Numbered from the stretch's first letter, positions 1 to 6,365 are shown. The stretch: DNA of 10,047 nt from UMGS1696 sp964623635 (GCA_964623635.1 CAZUUA010000056.1:1-10047); one strand, 5' to 3'. Notes: a model not told the origin generated them from the sequence alone. A program made the numbers and translations.

Positions 1-1133
1 GACACCGCCATATCGCACAGGTATCGGGAGCCGCCTCGCCTTGGGGTACGAATGGTGACCTTGTGTCCGGCACGGTCGGAGATGTAGTTGGACAGCAGCC
101 AAAGGTCGTTCTCCGGCAGCTCGAAGGAGAGTAGGATCTCACCCGGTATATATTCCCGGCTTTGGTACACGCTCACCAAAAAGGCCAGCATGGGAGACTC
201 ACCCACGTCCATTTCGTCTTCGTCCTCGATCAGAATTTCGTCGCTGCCAAACAGGATATGCTCACTGTCGGCGATGTAGCCACTGCGGACGTAAAAGATG
301 GATACGCAATCCCGGAAGGACGCTTCCTCGCCAAACTGCTTCATGTACAGCCCCACGATGTCGCATTCCACATCCGGCGAACCCACTGCCTTCTGCCGTT
401 CGCTGAGCTTCCGCAGCGCTTCGATGGTATCCCGGCACCGAGCCGCTTCTTCAAACTGCAGCTCCTCCGAACAGCGATACATTTTCTCCGACAGGGCCTG
501 AATGGGCTCACGGGTACCGCCACGCAGGATCTGTACTGCTTGGTCGATCCGTTCTCGGTAGGTCGCTTCCGATACATCTCCGGTACACACACCGATGCAC
601 CGGCCGATCTGCTTGTTGACGCAGGGGCGTCCCTTGCCGATATCCTCCGGGAAATTCCGCTTGCAGGACGGGATACCCAACGTTTTTTCCAGAGAAGCAA
701 TGACCGTGAACACCGTCTGTGTGGAGGAATAGGGGCCAAAGTACAGAGACCCATCCGGCACACGCTTTCGGGTCATGGTGATCCGGGGGTACCTAGCCTT
801 CACGGAAAGCTTGATGTACGGATAGCTTTTGGCGTCCTTGAGCTTGATGTTGTACCGAGGCGTATACTGCTTGATCAGGCTGTTTTCCAGTGCCAGCGCT
901 TCCATTTCCGTATCGCAGTTTATGAAGCGAAAGTCCCGGACGGCGGCTGCCATTTTGCCGGTCTTGGTGTCGTGCTCGCCATGGAAATATTGGCTGACTC
1001 TGTCCCTGAGCGAACGGGATTTACCCACGTAGATCACATTCCCTTCCTCATTCTCCATGATGTACACGCCGGGAGAACGAGGCAGAGCGGCAGCTTTGTT
1101 TTGCAGATATTCCAGATTTTGCGGCATATGCAT
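1..1133 (-). CDS. uvrC: UvrABC nucleotide excision repair nuclease subunit C (N-terminal 377 residues; 3' end outside window)
   Basis: UvrC makes the two incisions around a DNA lesion after UvrA/UvrB recognition. The visible part has an N-terminal GIY-YIG nuclease domain: GVY at residues 22-24, YVGK at 35-38, Arg45 in the catalytic-arginine position, and Glu83 in the LE that supplies the metal-binding glutamate. Four cysteines (157, 171, 179, 183) match the spacing of the UvrC iron-sulfur cluster. A UVR (UvrB-binding) motif lies at about 208-243. The start of the RNase H-like C-terminal half follows, and the frame stays open to the window edge. UvrC proteins are usually about 600 residues, so roughly 60% is present. 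I chose the ATG at 1133 because AGGGG lies 6 nt upstream; an in-frame ATG at 1127 is the alternative. The gene lies downstream of HPr on the same strand but is separated from it by a terminator-like hairpin and a palindromic element, so it probably has its own promoter, although no clear -35/-10 pair is visible. Confidence 0.97.
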   Translation of the reverse strand, partial: MHMPQNLEYLQNKAAALPRSPGVYIMENEEGNVIYVGKSRSLRDRVSQYFHGEHDTKTGKMAAAVRDFRFINCDTEMEALALENSLIKQYTPRYNIKLKDAKSYPYIKLSVKARYPRITMTRKRVPDGSLYFGPYSSTQTVFTVIASLEKTLGIPSCKRNFPEDIGKGRPCVNKQIGRCIGVCTGDVSEATYRERIDQAVQILRGGTREPIQALSEKMYRCSEELQFEEAARCRDTIEALRKLSERQKAVGSPDVECDIVGLYMKQFGEEASFRDCVSIFYVRSGYIADSEHILFGSDEILIEDEDEMDVGESPMLAFLVSVYQSREYIPGEILLSFELPENDLWLLSNYISDRAGHKVTIRTPRRGGSRYLCDMAV

Positions 1134-1155
1134 TCCTATCCCCTACATGGTATCT

Positions 1156-1202
1156 GTACTACTGTAGCACAATATTGTACTACAGTACAGTATCGTACTA
1201 CA
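1156..1202. promoter_or_regulatory. Palindromic operator-like element upstream of uvrC
   Basis: Positions 1160-1187 form a 28-bp inverted repeat in which 13 of 14 base pairs match. The arms are TACTGTAG (1160-1167) and CTACAGTA (1180-1187), and the centre is ACAATATTGT. On the minus (uvrC) strand, GTAGTAC recurs three times within about 45 bp, at roughly 18- and 21-bp intervals, close to two helical turns. A minus-strand TACAAT (1179-1174) inside the palindrome could be a -10 box, but no good -35 lies 16-18 bp upstream (TTGTGT is 20 bp away). The layout is that of a repressor operator overlapping a promoter. I cannot name the regulator: it does not match the Gram-positive LexA box (CGAAC-N4-GTTCG). 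Confidence 0.55.
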
Positions 1203-1203
1203 C

Positions 1204-1237
1204 AAAAGAGCGACGGTGTTTCTCCGCACCCTCGCTC
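1204..1237 (-). terminator. Terminator downstream of the HPr gene
   Basis: Read on the minus strand, GAGCGA (1237-1232) pairs with TCGCTC (1213-1208) and GGTG (1230-1227) pairs with CACC (1218-1215), across a single G/G mismatch and an 8-nt loop. TTTTG follows (1207-1203). It lies 45 nt past the HPr stop codon. The T-tract is short, so termination may be partial, with some read-through into uvrC. Confidence 0.6.
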
Positions 1238-1281
1238 CCATGCTTCCAATACTATGTGCCGCACTATTTGTGCGTCTGTCA

Positions 1282-1545
1282 TTATTCGGCGAAACCGGTT
1301 TCTACCAGTGCGGACAGACCGTCCAGCGCTTCTGCTTCGTCGGTGCCGTCTGCCAGCAGTGTGATGGTCATACCCTTAACGATGCCCAAGGACAGTACGC
1401 CCAGAAGGCTCTTGGCATTCACTCTGCGATCATCCTTTTCCACCCAGATGGAGCTCTTGTAGGAATTTGCCTTCTGAATAAAGAAAGTAGCCGGTCTGGC
1501 GTGGAGGCCAACATTATTCTTTATGGTAACGTCACGTGAAATCAT
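1282..1545 (-). CDS. ptsH: HPr-family phosphocarrier protein
   Basis: This 87-residue cytoplasmic protein has the full HPr signature. GLHARPA at 13-19 puts the phosphorylatable His at position 15 and the conserved Arg at 17. The KSLLGVLSLGI segment (45-55) puts the regulatory serine at position 46, the site used by HPr kinase/phosphorylase in Firmicutes. The length is normal for the family. HPr passes phosphate from enzyme I to sugar-specific EII proteins; in Gram-positive bacteria, Ser46-phosphorylated HPr is also the CcpA corepressor. His15 argues against a Crh-type paralogue that has lost PTS activity. No ptsI lies beside it, so it is either the main HPr encoded away from ptsI or a second HPr. 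The ATG at 1545 has GGGAG 8 nt upstream. It is a single-gene unit with its own promoter (1698-1726), a long leader and a terminator. Confidence 0.94.
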   Translation of the reverse strand: MISRDVTIKNNVGLHARPATFFIQKANSYKSSIWVEKDDRRVNAKSLLGVLSLGIVKGMTITLLADGTDEAEALDGLSALVETGFAE

Positions 1546-1690
1546 AGTTTACACTCCCGTTCAATAATATAGGATCATCTATCCGCCGTTCTTCCACGGA
1601 CACGGATATAGATGAAATACATGTTTCTGAGGCCGATCCGATGCCGACAGAGCTGTTGTCTGTCTTCAGATGGTTACACCTCTGAGACTA
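1546..1690 (-). promoter_or_regulatory. Long structured 5' leader of the HPr gene
   Basis: If transcription starts about 7 nt after the -10 box, the leader is about 145 nt. On the minus strand it contains a 6-bp hairpin, GACAGA (1664-1659) with TCTGTC (1651-1646). It also holds a longer stem-loop at 1613-1577: ATCTAT/ATAGAT, CCG/CGG and CCGT/ACGG stacked with small bulges around a GGAAGA loop. A 15-codon ORF, MYFIYIRVRGRTADR, overlaps the second hairpin but has no evident ribosome binding site. It matches no riboswitch class I recognise. The structure is seen in the sequence; a regulatory role is inference. Confidence 0.4.
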
Positions 1691-1697
1691 CGTTATT

Positions 1698-1726
1698 ATT
1701 ATAGCAAAAAAAAGTCGTTAAATCAA
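1698..1726 (-). promoter_or_regulatory. Sigma-A type promoter of the HPr gene
   Basis: On the minus strand, TTGATT (1726-1721), a 17-bp spacer containing a T8 run, and a perfect TATAAT (1703-1698). The predicted start is near 1691. Confidence 0.85.
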
Positions 1727-1757
1727 TAGCCTACTTCATTTTTTTACACGGCAGATT

Positions 1758-1770
1758 CAACAAGTTGTTG
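1758..1770. repeat. Short perfect palindrome upstream of the HPr promoter
   Basis: CAACAAGTTGTTG is an inverted repeat with six-base arms around a single central base. It lies about 32 bp upstream of the HPr -35 box, in the ileS-HPr intergenic region. It could be an activator or repressor site or a chance palindrome; no family is assigned. Confidence 0.3.
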
Positions 1771-1819
1771 TTCCCTCTTTCCCGTTTTTTTCACATTGCC
1801 GTCAACAAACTGAAAATTG

Positions 1820-1833
1820 CGCAAACTTTTGCG
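1820..1833. repeat. Short inverted repeat CGCAAA/TTTGCG downstream of ileS
   Basis: CGCAAA (1820-1825) and TTTGCG (1828-1833) are separated by two bases. On the minus strand no T-run follows the repeat, so it is not an obvious terminator. The rest of the 1727-1876 stretch is AT-rich and holds no supportable gene. Confidence 0.25.
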
Positions 1834-1873
1834 AAAAAACCGGTGAAAATACGGCGATTTTTCCCCACTGCGG

Positions 1874-1925
1874 AGAAAGCCGGAAAGACGCCTTTTGTGC
1901 TGCCAGGGTCTCTCCGGCTTTTTCT
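1874..1925 (-). terminator. Hairpin terminator downstream of ileS
   Basis: A 13-bp stem (1908-1920 with 1877-1889, one G-T wobble on the minus strand) encloses an 18-nt loop and begins 24 nt past the ileS stop. On the minus strand it ends in CTTTCTCC, a weak U-tract; on the plus strand it ends in CTTTTTCTG. It most likely ends the ileS transcript, because no plus-strand gene reads into it. Confidence 0.7.
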
Positions 1926-1944
1926 GCATCGTATCTATAGTGGC

Positions 1945-4900
1945 TTATACTCTTCTCACGGACATGGTCACGTTCTCGCCGTTGATATCCCAATCCTTGG
2001 CATAGCTGTCCGCAGCAGCCTCGCCAAAGGTAACGGAATCGGCCAGCACCGTAGCGGTGATCTCGTCCATACCGGCGCCAAGGATCTTCTGCAGCTCGGC
2101 AGAGGCGGCGATGGTCACATGGATGTGATCGGTCACCACGAAGTCTGCTTCCTTCCGCATGGTCTGCAGCTTGGAGATCACTTCCCGAACAAATCCTTCG
2201 GCGATCAGCTCGTCGGTCAGGTTGGTGTCCAGGGCAATGGTGATGTTCCCTTCTGCCATGGAGAAGTAGCCGGGCTTCTGCTGCACGTCGATGAGCAGAT
2301 CCGCTTCGGTCAGCTCGACAGCTTCCCCGTTGAAGTCAAAGTGCAGGGCACCGGTCTCCTTCAGCTCTGCCATGGCCTTGTTGCCGTCCAGGGTATTGGC
2401 AGACAGGGCGCCACGGATCTGGTTCAGCAGCTTGCCGTACTTGGGACCGATGGTGCGCAGCTGGGGCTTGAAGCTGTAGGAGGAGAAGGCAGACACATCG
2501 TCCACGAAGGCAACCTGCTTCACGTTCAGCTCTTCCGCAATGATCTGCCGGTAGAATTCCGGTACAGTCCGGTCGGCCTTGATGTACATAGCGGAAAGGG
2601 GCTGACGGGTCTTGCGGTTGGAGCCGTTACGTGCGGCACGACCCATGACCACTACGTCTACCACGAACTGCATATTTTCTTCCAGCTCGGGATCGATCCA
2701 CTTCTTTTCCACGGTGGGGAAGGAGCACAGGTGTACAGACTCCGGTGCGGTTGCATCCACGGAGCATACCAGGTTGCGGTAGATATCGTCTGCCATGAAG
2801 GGGATCATGGGAGCTGCGGTCTTGCAGATGGTCACAAGAGCGGTATACAGGGTCATATAGGCAGCGATCTTGTCCTCCGGCATACCCTGTACCCAGTACC
2901 GTTCCCGACAGCGACGCACGTACCAGTTGGACAGCTCATCCACAAAGGTATTCAGCGCACGGGCCGCTTCGGGGATCCGATAGTTGGCAAGGTTGTCGTC
3001 CACCTCGGCTACGGTGGTGTTCAGCACGGACAGGATGTACTTGTCCATAACGGTCAGAGCACAGTCGTCCAGCACATATTTTGTGGGATCGAACTGGTCG
3101 ATGTCCGCATACAGTACATAGAAGGCATAGGTGTTCCACAGGGTGCCAAGGAACTTTCTCTGACCTTCGACAACTGCCTTGCCGCTGAAGCGAGAGGGCA
3201 GCCACGGAGCAGAGTTGGTGTAGAAATACCAGCGGATAGCATCGGCACCGTAGGTATTCAGGGCATCGAAGGGATCCACCGCATTGCCCTTGGACTTGGA
3301 CATCTTCTGCCCGTTTTCGTCCTGCACGTGACCCAGCACGATGACGTTCTTATAAGGTGCGCAGCCGAACAGCAGGGTGGAGATGGCCATCAGCGAATAG
3401 AACCAACCTCTGGTCTGGTCCACGGCTTCGGAGATAAAGTCCGCCGGGAACTGTGCCTTGAACAGGTCTTCGTTCTCGAAGGGATAGTGATGCTGGGCAA
3501 AGGGCATGGAGCCGGAGTCGAACCAGCAGTCGATCACCTCGGGTACACGGTGCATTTCGCCACCACATTCCGGACAACGCAGGGTGACCGCATCGATGTA
3601 GGGACGGTGCAGCTCGATGTCGTCCGGGCAGTTGTCGGACATTTCCTTCAGCTCGGCGATGGAGCCAACGGAATGTCTGTGGCCGCAGGAGCATTCCCAG
3701 ATGTTGAGCGGCGTGCCCCAATAGCGGTTCCGGGAGATGGCCCAGTCCTGTACGTTTTCCAGCCAGTCGCCAAACCGCCCCTTACCAATGGATTCGGGGA
3801 TCCAGTTGACGGTGTTGTTGTTCTTCACCAGGTCGTCCCGGACATCGGTCATCTTGATGTACCAGGATTCTCTTGCGTAGTAGATCAGGGGTGTGTCGCA
3901 ACGCCAGCAGTGGGGATATTCGTGCTCGAACTTGGGAGCGTCGAACAGCTTGCCTTCCTTTTCCAGATCGACCAGTACCAGCGGATCGGCCTTCTTCACG
4001 AACACACCGGCATAGGGCGTTTCGGCAGTCATGTTACCGGCGCCGTCTACGAACTGTACGAAGGGCAGGTCATACTTGCGCCCCACCTTGGCGTCGTCTT
4101 CACCGAAGGCCGGTGCGATATGGACGATACCGGTACCGTCGCTCATGGTAACGTAGCTGTCGCAGGTGACAAAGTGACCCTTTTTCTTCTGCTTTTCGGC
4201 AGCTTCCCCGGCGCAGGCAAACAGCGGCTCGTATGCCTTATATTCCAGATCGGAACCCTTGTAGGTCTCCAGCACCGTGTAGGCAGGTGCGTCCTCGGTC
4301 TTCAGCTTGCCAAGCACCGTGTCCAACAGTGCCTCTGCCATGTAGTAGGTGTACCCGTCGGCGGCCTTGACCTTGCAGTAGGTGTCGTCGGGGTTCACGC
4401 ACAGTGCCACGTTGGAGGGCAGTGTCCAGGGGGTTGTGGTCCAAGCAAGGAAGTATGCGTCTTCGCCTACCACCTTGAAGCGGACGATGGCAGAGCGTTC
4501 CTTGACGGTCTTATAGCCCTGTGCCACTTCCTGTGCGGACAGAGGAGTACCGCAGCGAGGGCAATAGGGCACGATCTTGAAGCCCTTGTAGAGCAGTCCC
4601 TTGTTCCAGATCTCCTTCAGTGCCCACCATTCGGACTCGATGAAGTTGTTGTCGTAGGTGACGTAGGGCTTTTCCATATCGGCCCAGAAGCCAACAGTGC
4701 CGGAGAAGTCCTCCCACATTCCCTTGTACTTCCAGACAGATTCCTTACACTGCTTGATGAAGGGCTCCAGACCGTACTGTTCGATCTGTTCCTTGCCGTC
4801 CAGCCCCAGCTTCTTTTCCACCTCGATCTCCACCGGCAGACCGTGGGTGTCCCAACCGGCCTTTCTCGGCACGTCCATGCCCTTCATCCAGTGGTAACGA

Positions 4901-5106
4901 GGGATCATATCCTTGATGACACGGGTCAGCACATGACCGATGTGGGGCTTCCCGTTGGCCGTCGGCGGACCATCGTAGAAGGTGTAGGTAGGTCTGCCTT
5001 CGCTTTCGGAGAGCTGCTTTTCGAAGATCTTGTTTTCCTGCCAAAACTTCAAGGTCTCCCGCTCTCTGTCCACGAAGTTCATGTTCGTTGAAACTTTCTT
5101 GTACAT
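1945..5106 (-). CDS. ileS: Isoleucyl-tRNA synthetase, long (type 2-like) form
   Basis: A class I aminoacyl-tRNA synthetase of 1053 residues that charges tRNA-Ile in the cytoplasm and edits mischarged valine. HIGH is at residues 55-58 within PPTANGKPHIGHV, and KMSKS at 601-605. The CP1 editing domain is marked by WTTTPWTLPSN (222-232) and GTGIVHIAPAFGEDD (324-338, with the conserved aspartates). Cys pairs at 182/185 and 400/403 and further CxC/CxxC pairs suggest internal zinc sites. There is no cysteine cluster at the C-terminus, unlike the roughly 920-residue type 1 enzymes that end in a zinc finger; length and HIGH context place it with the long, Thermus/eukaryote-like group. The ATG at 5106 is preceded by AAGGAG with a 7-nt spacer. 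Expression is controlled by a T-box leader and a consensus promoter. The sense strand has no TTA, CTA or TCA codon after Ser6, which leaves a long spurious antisense frame. Confidence 0.99.
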   Translation of the reverse strand: MYKKVSTNMNFVDRERETLKFWQENKIFEKQLSESEGRPTYTFYDGPPTANGKPHIGHVLTRVIKDMIPRYHWMKGMDVPRKAGWDTHGLPVEIEVEKKLGLDGKEQIEQYGLEPFIKQCKESVWKYKGMWEDFSGTVGFWADMEKPYVTYDNNFIESEWWALKEIWNKGLLYKGFKIVPYCPRCGTPLSAQEVAQGYKTVKERSAIVRFKVVGEDAYFLAWTTTPWTLPSNVALCVNPDDTYCKVKAADGYTYYMAEALLDTVLGKLKTEDAPAYTVLETYKGSDLEYKAYEPLFACAGEAAEKQKKKGHFVTCDSYVTMSDGTGIVHIAPAFGEDDAKVGRKYDLPFVQFVDGAGNMTAETPYAGVFVKKADPLVLVDLEKEGKLFDAPKFEHEYPHCWRCDTPLIYYARESWYIKMTDVRDDLVKNNNTVNWIPESIGKGRFGDWLENVQDWAISRNRYWGTPLNIWECSCGHRHSVGSIAELKEMSDNCPDDIELHRPYIDAVTLRCPECGGEMHRVPEVIDCWFDSGSMPFAQHHYPFENEDLFKAQFPADFISEAVDQTRGWFYSLMAISTLLFGCAPYKNVIVLGHVQDENGQKMSKSKGNAVDPFDALNTYGADAIRWYFYTNSAPWLPSRFSGKAVVEGQRKFLGTLWNTYAFYVLYADIDQFDPTKYVLDDCALTVMDKYILSVLNTTVAEVDDNLANYRIPEAARALNTFVDELSNWYVRRCRERYWVQGMPEDKIAAYMTLYTALVTICKTAAPMIPFMADDIYRNLVCSVDATAPESVHLCSFPTVEKKWIDPELEENMQFVVDVVVMGRAARNGSNRKTRQPLSAMYIKADRTVPEFYRQIIAEELNVKQVAFVDDVSAFSSYSFKPQLRTIGPKYGKLLNQIRGALSANTLDGNKAMAELKETGALHFDFNGEAVELTEADLLIDVQQKPGYFSMAEGNITIALDTNLTDELIAEGFVREVISKLQTMRKEADFVVTDHIHVTIAASAELQKILGAGMDEITATVLADSVTFGEAAADSYAKDWDINGENVTMSVRRV

Positions 5107-5175
5107 ACTTCGTCTCCTTGCTTTATATTCCTAAAACTTTGCAAATCCATGCTACATGAGCAGCTGCCAAAAAAC

Positions 5176-5205
5176 AAAAAATCCTCGCCCAGCACCGGAC
5201 GAAGA
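5176..5205 (-). terminator. Intrinsic terminator of the ileS T-box
   Basis: On the minus strand TCTTCGTCC (5205-5197) pairs with GGGCGAGGA (5190-5182) over all nine positions (two wobbles), with a 6-nt loop, followed by TTTTTT (5181-5176). Its 5' arm overlaps the 3' half of the antiterminator, as expected for a T-box switch. Confidence 0.92.
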
Positions 5206-5308
5206 CAAACCTCGCTATACCACCCATGCATACCAACATATGCTCTCCCGATAACGGCGGAGAACCGGCACAGACTCACGGCCTTTCCATCCGTTCATCC
5301 GGCAGCTT

Positions 5309-5338
5309 GGAAGTGACCTTCCCGGAAGTGATCTTCCC
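5309..5338 (-). repeat. 15-bp tandem duplication across the T-box specifier
   Basis: Two contiguous 15-bp units (minus strand 5338-5324 and 5323-5309) read GGGAAGATCACTTCC and GGGAAGGTCACTTCC, a single-base difference. The first holds the ATC specifier; in the second the same position reads GTC (Val). Each unit is also an internal inverted repeat, GGAAG/CTTCC. Only the first is preceded by the CAGG that closes the upper side of the specifier loop. Confidence 0.75.
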
Positions 5339-5450
5339 TGCTCTTTCCCGTGCCAGGCTCTCACCAGCCCCGGCTCGCTTTTCCGGTACCGAACTTTTTT
5401 ACAAGTCCAAACAGGTACTCTTTTCCGCATTGCTTTTTTATATCAATACT

Positions 5451-5479
5451 ATTATACCCTTCTGTCTCCGGTTTGTCAA
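5451..5479 (-). promoter_or_regulatory. Consensus sigma-A promoter of ileS
   Basis: On the minus strand a perfect TTGACA (5479-5474), 17-bp spacer and perfect TATAAT (5456-5451). The predicted start is near 5444, giving a leader of about 338 nt. Such a strong promoter fits a gene controlled mainly after initiation by the T-box. Confidence 0.95.
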
Positions 5480-5493
5480 GAGATTTTTCAACG

Positions 5494-5508
5494 AAATTTT
5501 CCACTTCT
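5494..5508 (+). repeat. 15-bp direct repeat, left copy (flanks the M14-like gene)
   Basis: AAATTTTCCACTTCT occurs here and again, identically, at 6351-6365, so the two copies bracket the M14-like gene 857 bp apart. No inverted terminal repeats or transposase accompany them. Confidence 0.5.
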
Positions 5509-5579
5509 CCGTCTATGTTCGGTATATTTTCACCAGCCAATGCATAGCTTTTTCAAAAATATCCTTTCCGGAGGTGTCC

Positions 5580-6344
5580 ATGTCCCCAAAAGCTGCCCTC
5601 TCCTATCGCACGCCCGGCTCCTACGAAGAAGCGTCAGAGCTGCTCTGGTCTCTCGGTGATCCCTACACCGTCCAGGTCATCGGCTCCTCGGCTGGTGGCA
5701 AAAGCATCTATGCGCTCTCCGTCGGTGCGATCCATGCGCCTGCCATCGTCTATGCCGGTGCCGATCTGTCCACCGCTGCACTGCTTTTGCACTTTGCCTT
5801 TTCTCTGCCGTCGTACCTTGCCAAAAATGCCACACTGCACCGGATCCATCTGCCCACGCTGCTGCGGCACCGGCGGCTGTGTATCTGTCCCTTCCTGTGT
5901 CCGGACACCCAAACGCCCTTGACCAACAGCCTTGGCGTATTTCTACCGGACTGCTTTCCGTTGGCGTCCCTGTCCGGTCAAGAACCCATTCCTGTGGAAA
6001 AGGCACCGGAGGCATCGGCGCTGCGGCAGTTCCTCACCTACACGGAACCGGCGCTTTTTTGTCTGCTTCGGCACTGTCCCACCGCAGTCGGCGCCGAGCT
6101 GCATCCGACCATATCCCACACGCCTGTCGATCACCTGTTGTCCCGGCTCCTTTCAGGCCGTGTAGAGTCCTCCGCTGCCACACCGGCCTTTTTGTCCATC
6201 CCACGCTGGTACACCCGGGAGACCGGTCACCTGGCTTACGGTGTCACGCTGTCCCCGGAGCCGCCGACACTGCAGCCGTTTTTGCTCACCGCACCGCTGT
6301 TGATCCATACCTCCTATGGATCGATCCACAGCTCCTGCAGCTGA
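5580..6344 (+). CDS. Degenerate M14 (zinc carboxypeptidase)-like protein, probably not a zinc peptidase
   Basis: A 254-residue protein without an obvious signal peptide or membrane segment. By eye its framework follows peptidase M14: YEEASELL (15-22); VIGSSAGGKSIYAL (33-46), like the family's VIGRS..GRPIYAL strand; VYAG then ALLLHF (57-72); a LCICPFLCPD strand (100-109), like VPMVNPD; GVFLPDCFP (119-127) where active members have GVDLNRNFP; a helix and strand (143-166) ending in His165 where the third zinc ligand lies; and a W...GHLAYGVTLS segment (210-225) where active members have the catalytic Glu in TIE(I/L)G. The first zinc motif HxxE is deleted (D62-T65 replaces it), the Asn-Arg substrate pair is changed and the Glu is Thr223; only His165 could remain. 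GGAGG lies 5 nt before the ATG. TATATT (5523-5528) may be a weak -10 box. No clear terminator follows, so read-through into fucI is possible. An intact frame argues for a retained pseudoenzyme; the family call is by pattern only. Confidence 0.7.
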   Translation: MSPKAALSYRTPGSYEEASELLWSLGDPYTVQVIGSSAGGKSIYALSVGAIHAPAIVYAGADLSTAALLLHFAFSLPSYLAKNATLHRIHLPTLLRHRRLCICPFLCPDTQTPLTNSLGVFLPDCFPLASLSGQEPIPVEKAPEASALRQFLTYTEPALFCLLRHCPTAVGAELHPTISHTPVDHLLSRLLSGRVESSAATPAFLSIPRWYTRETGHLAYGVTLSPEPPTLQPFLLTAPLLIHTSYGSIHSSCS

Positions 6345-6350
6345 AAAAGC

Positions 6351-6365
6351 AAATTTTCCACTTCT
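6351..6365 (+). repeat. 15-bp direct repeat, right copy (flanks the M14-like gene)
   Basis: Exact second copy of the 5494-5508 sequence, beginning 7 bp after the stop codon of the M14-like gene. Confidence 0.5.

Larger units (their letters stand above)
5176..5445 (-). promoter_or_regulatory. T-box riboswitch (tRNA-Ile sensing) in the ileS leader
   Basis: The leader has the T-box parts in order on the minus strand. Stem I pairs GGAA (5429-5426) with TTCC (5327-5324) and CCTG with CAGG, leaving a specifier loop with AGTA on the 5' side and GAAG-ATC-A on the 3' side. The ATC (5332-5330), an Ile codon, sits at the same offset as the specifier in B. subtilis glyQS. A GAGCC...GGTGAG...GGC apical segment follows the usual distal-loop pattern. 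Stem III is GCATA/TATGC just before the T-box. The T-box core is GGGTGGTATAGCG (5225-5213); its UGGU can pair with the ACCA end of uncharged tRNA-Ile. A terminator at 5176-5205 competes with the antiterminator, in which GCGAGG pairs with CTTCGT. Low charging of tRNA-Ile should therefore allow read-through into ileS. The bulge reads UGGUAUA rather than the usual UGGNACC. Confidence 0.93.

Noticed and set aside
1156..1202. LexA/SOS box or BlaI/MecI-type operator ahead of uvrC
   Set aside because: No CGAAC-N4-GTTCG is present. TGTAGTA half-sites resemble the BlaI/MecI motif but lack its TACA-N2-TGTA arrangement, so no family was assigned.
162..1364. Open frame of 400 codons on the plus strand across uvrC and the HPr end
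   Set aside because: Codon-aligned shadow of uvrC. The minus strand encodes a clear UvrC with GIY-YIG, Fe-S cysteines and UVR motif.
1577..1621. 15-codon ORF MYFIYIRVRGRTADR in the HPr leader as a gene
   Set aside because: No ribosome binding site precedes it and it overlaps a hairpin; reported only as part of the leader observation.
1765..5091. Open frame of 1108 codons on the plus strand, antisense to ileS
   Set aside because: It is codon-aligned with ileS, so it is open simply because ileS avoids TTA, CTA and TCA codons after Ser6. The IleRS reading has unmistakable motifs; the antisense product is compositionally odd and has no ribosome binding site.
5226..5579. N-terminal extension of the M14-like ORF by 118 codons
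   Set aside because: The extension runs through the ileS promoter and T-box leader and has no good ribosome site. The ATG at 5580 has GGAGG 5 nt upstream, and M14 similarity begins just after it.
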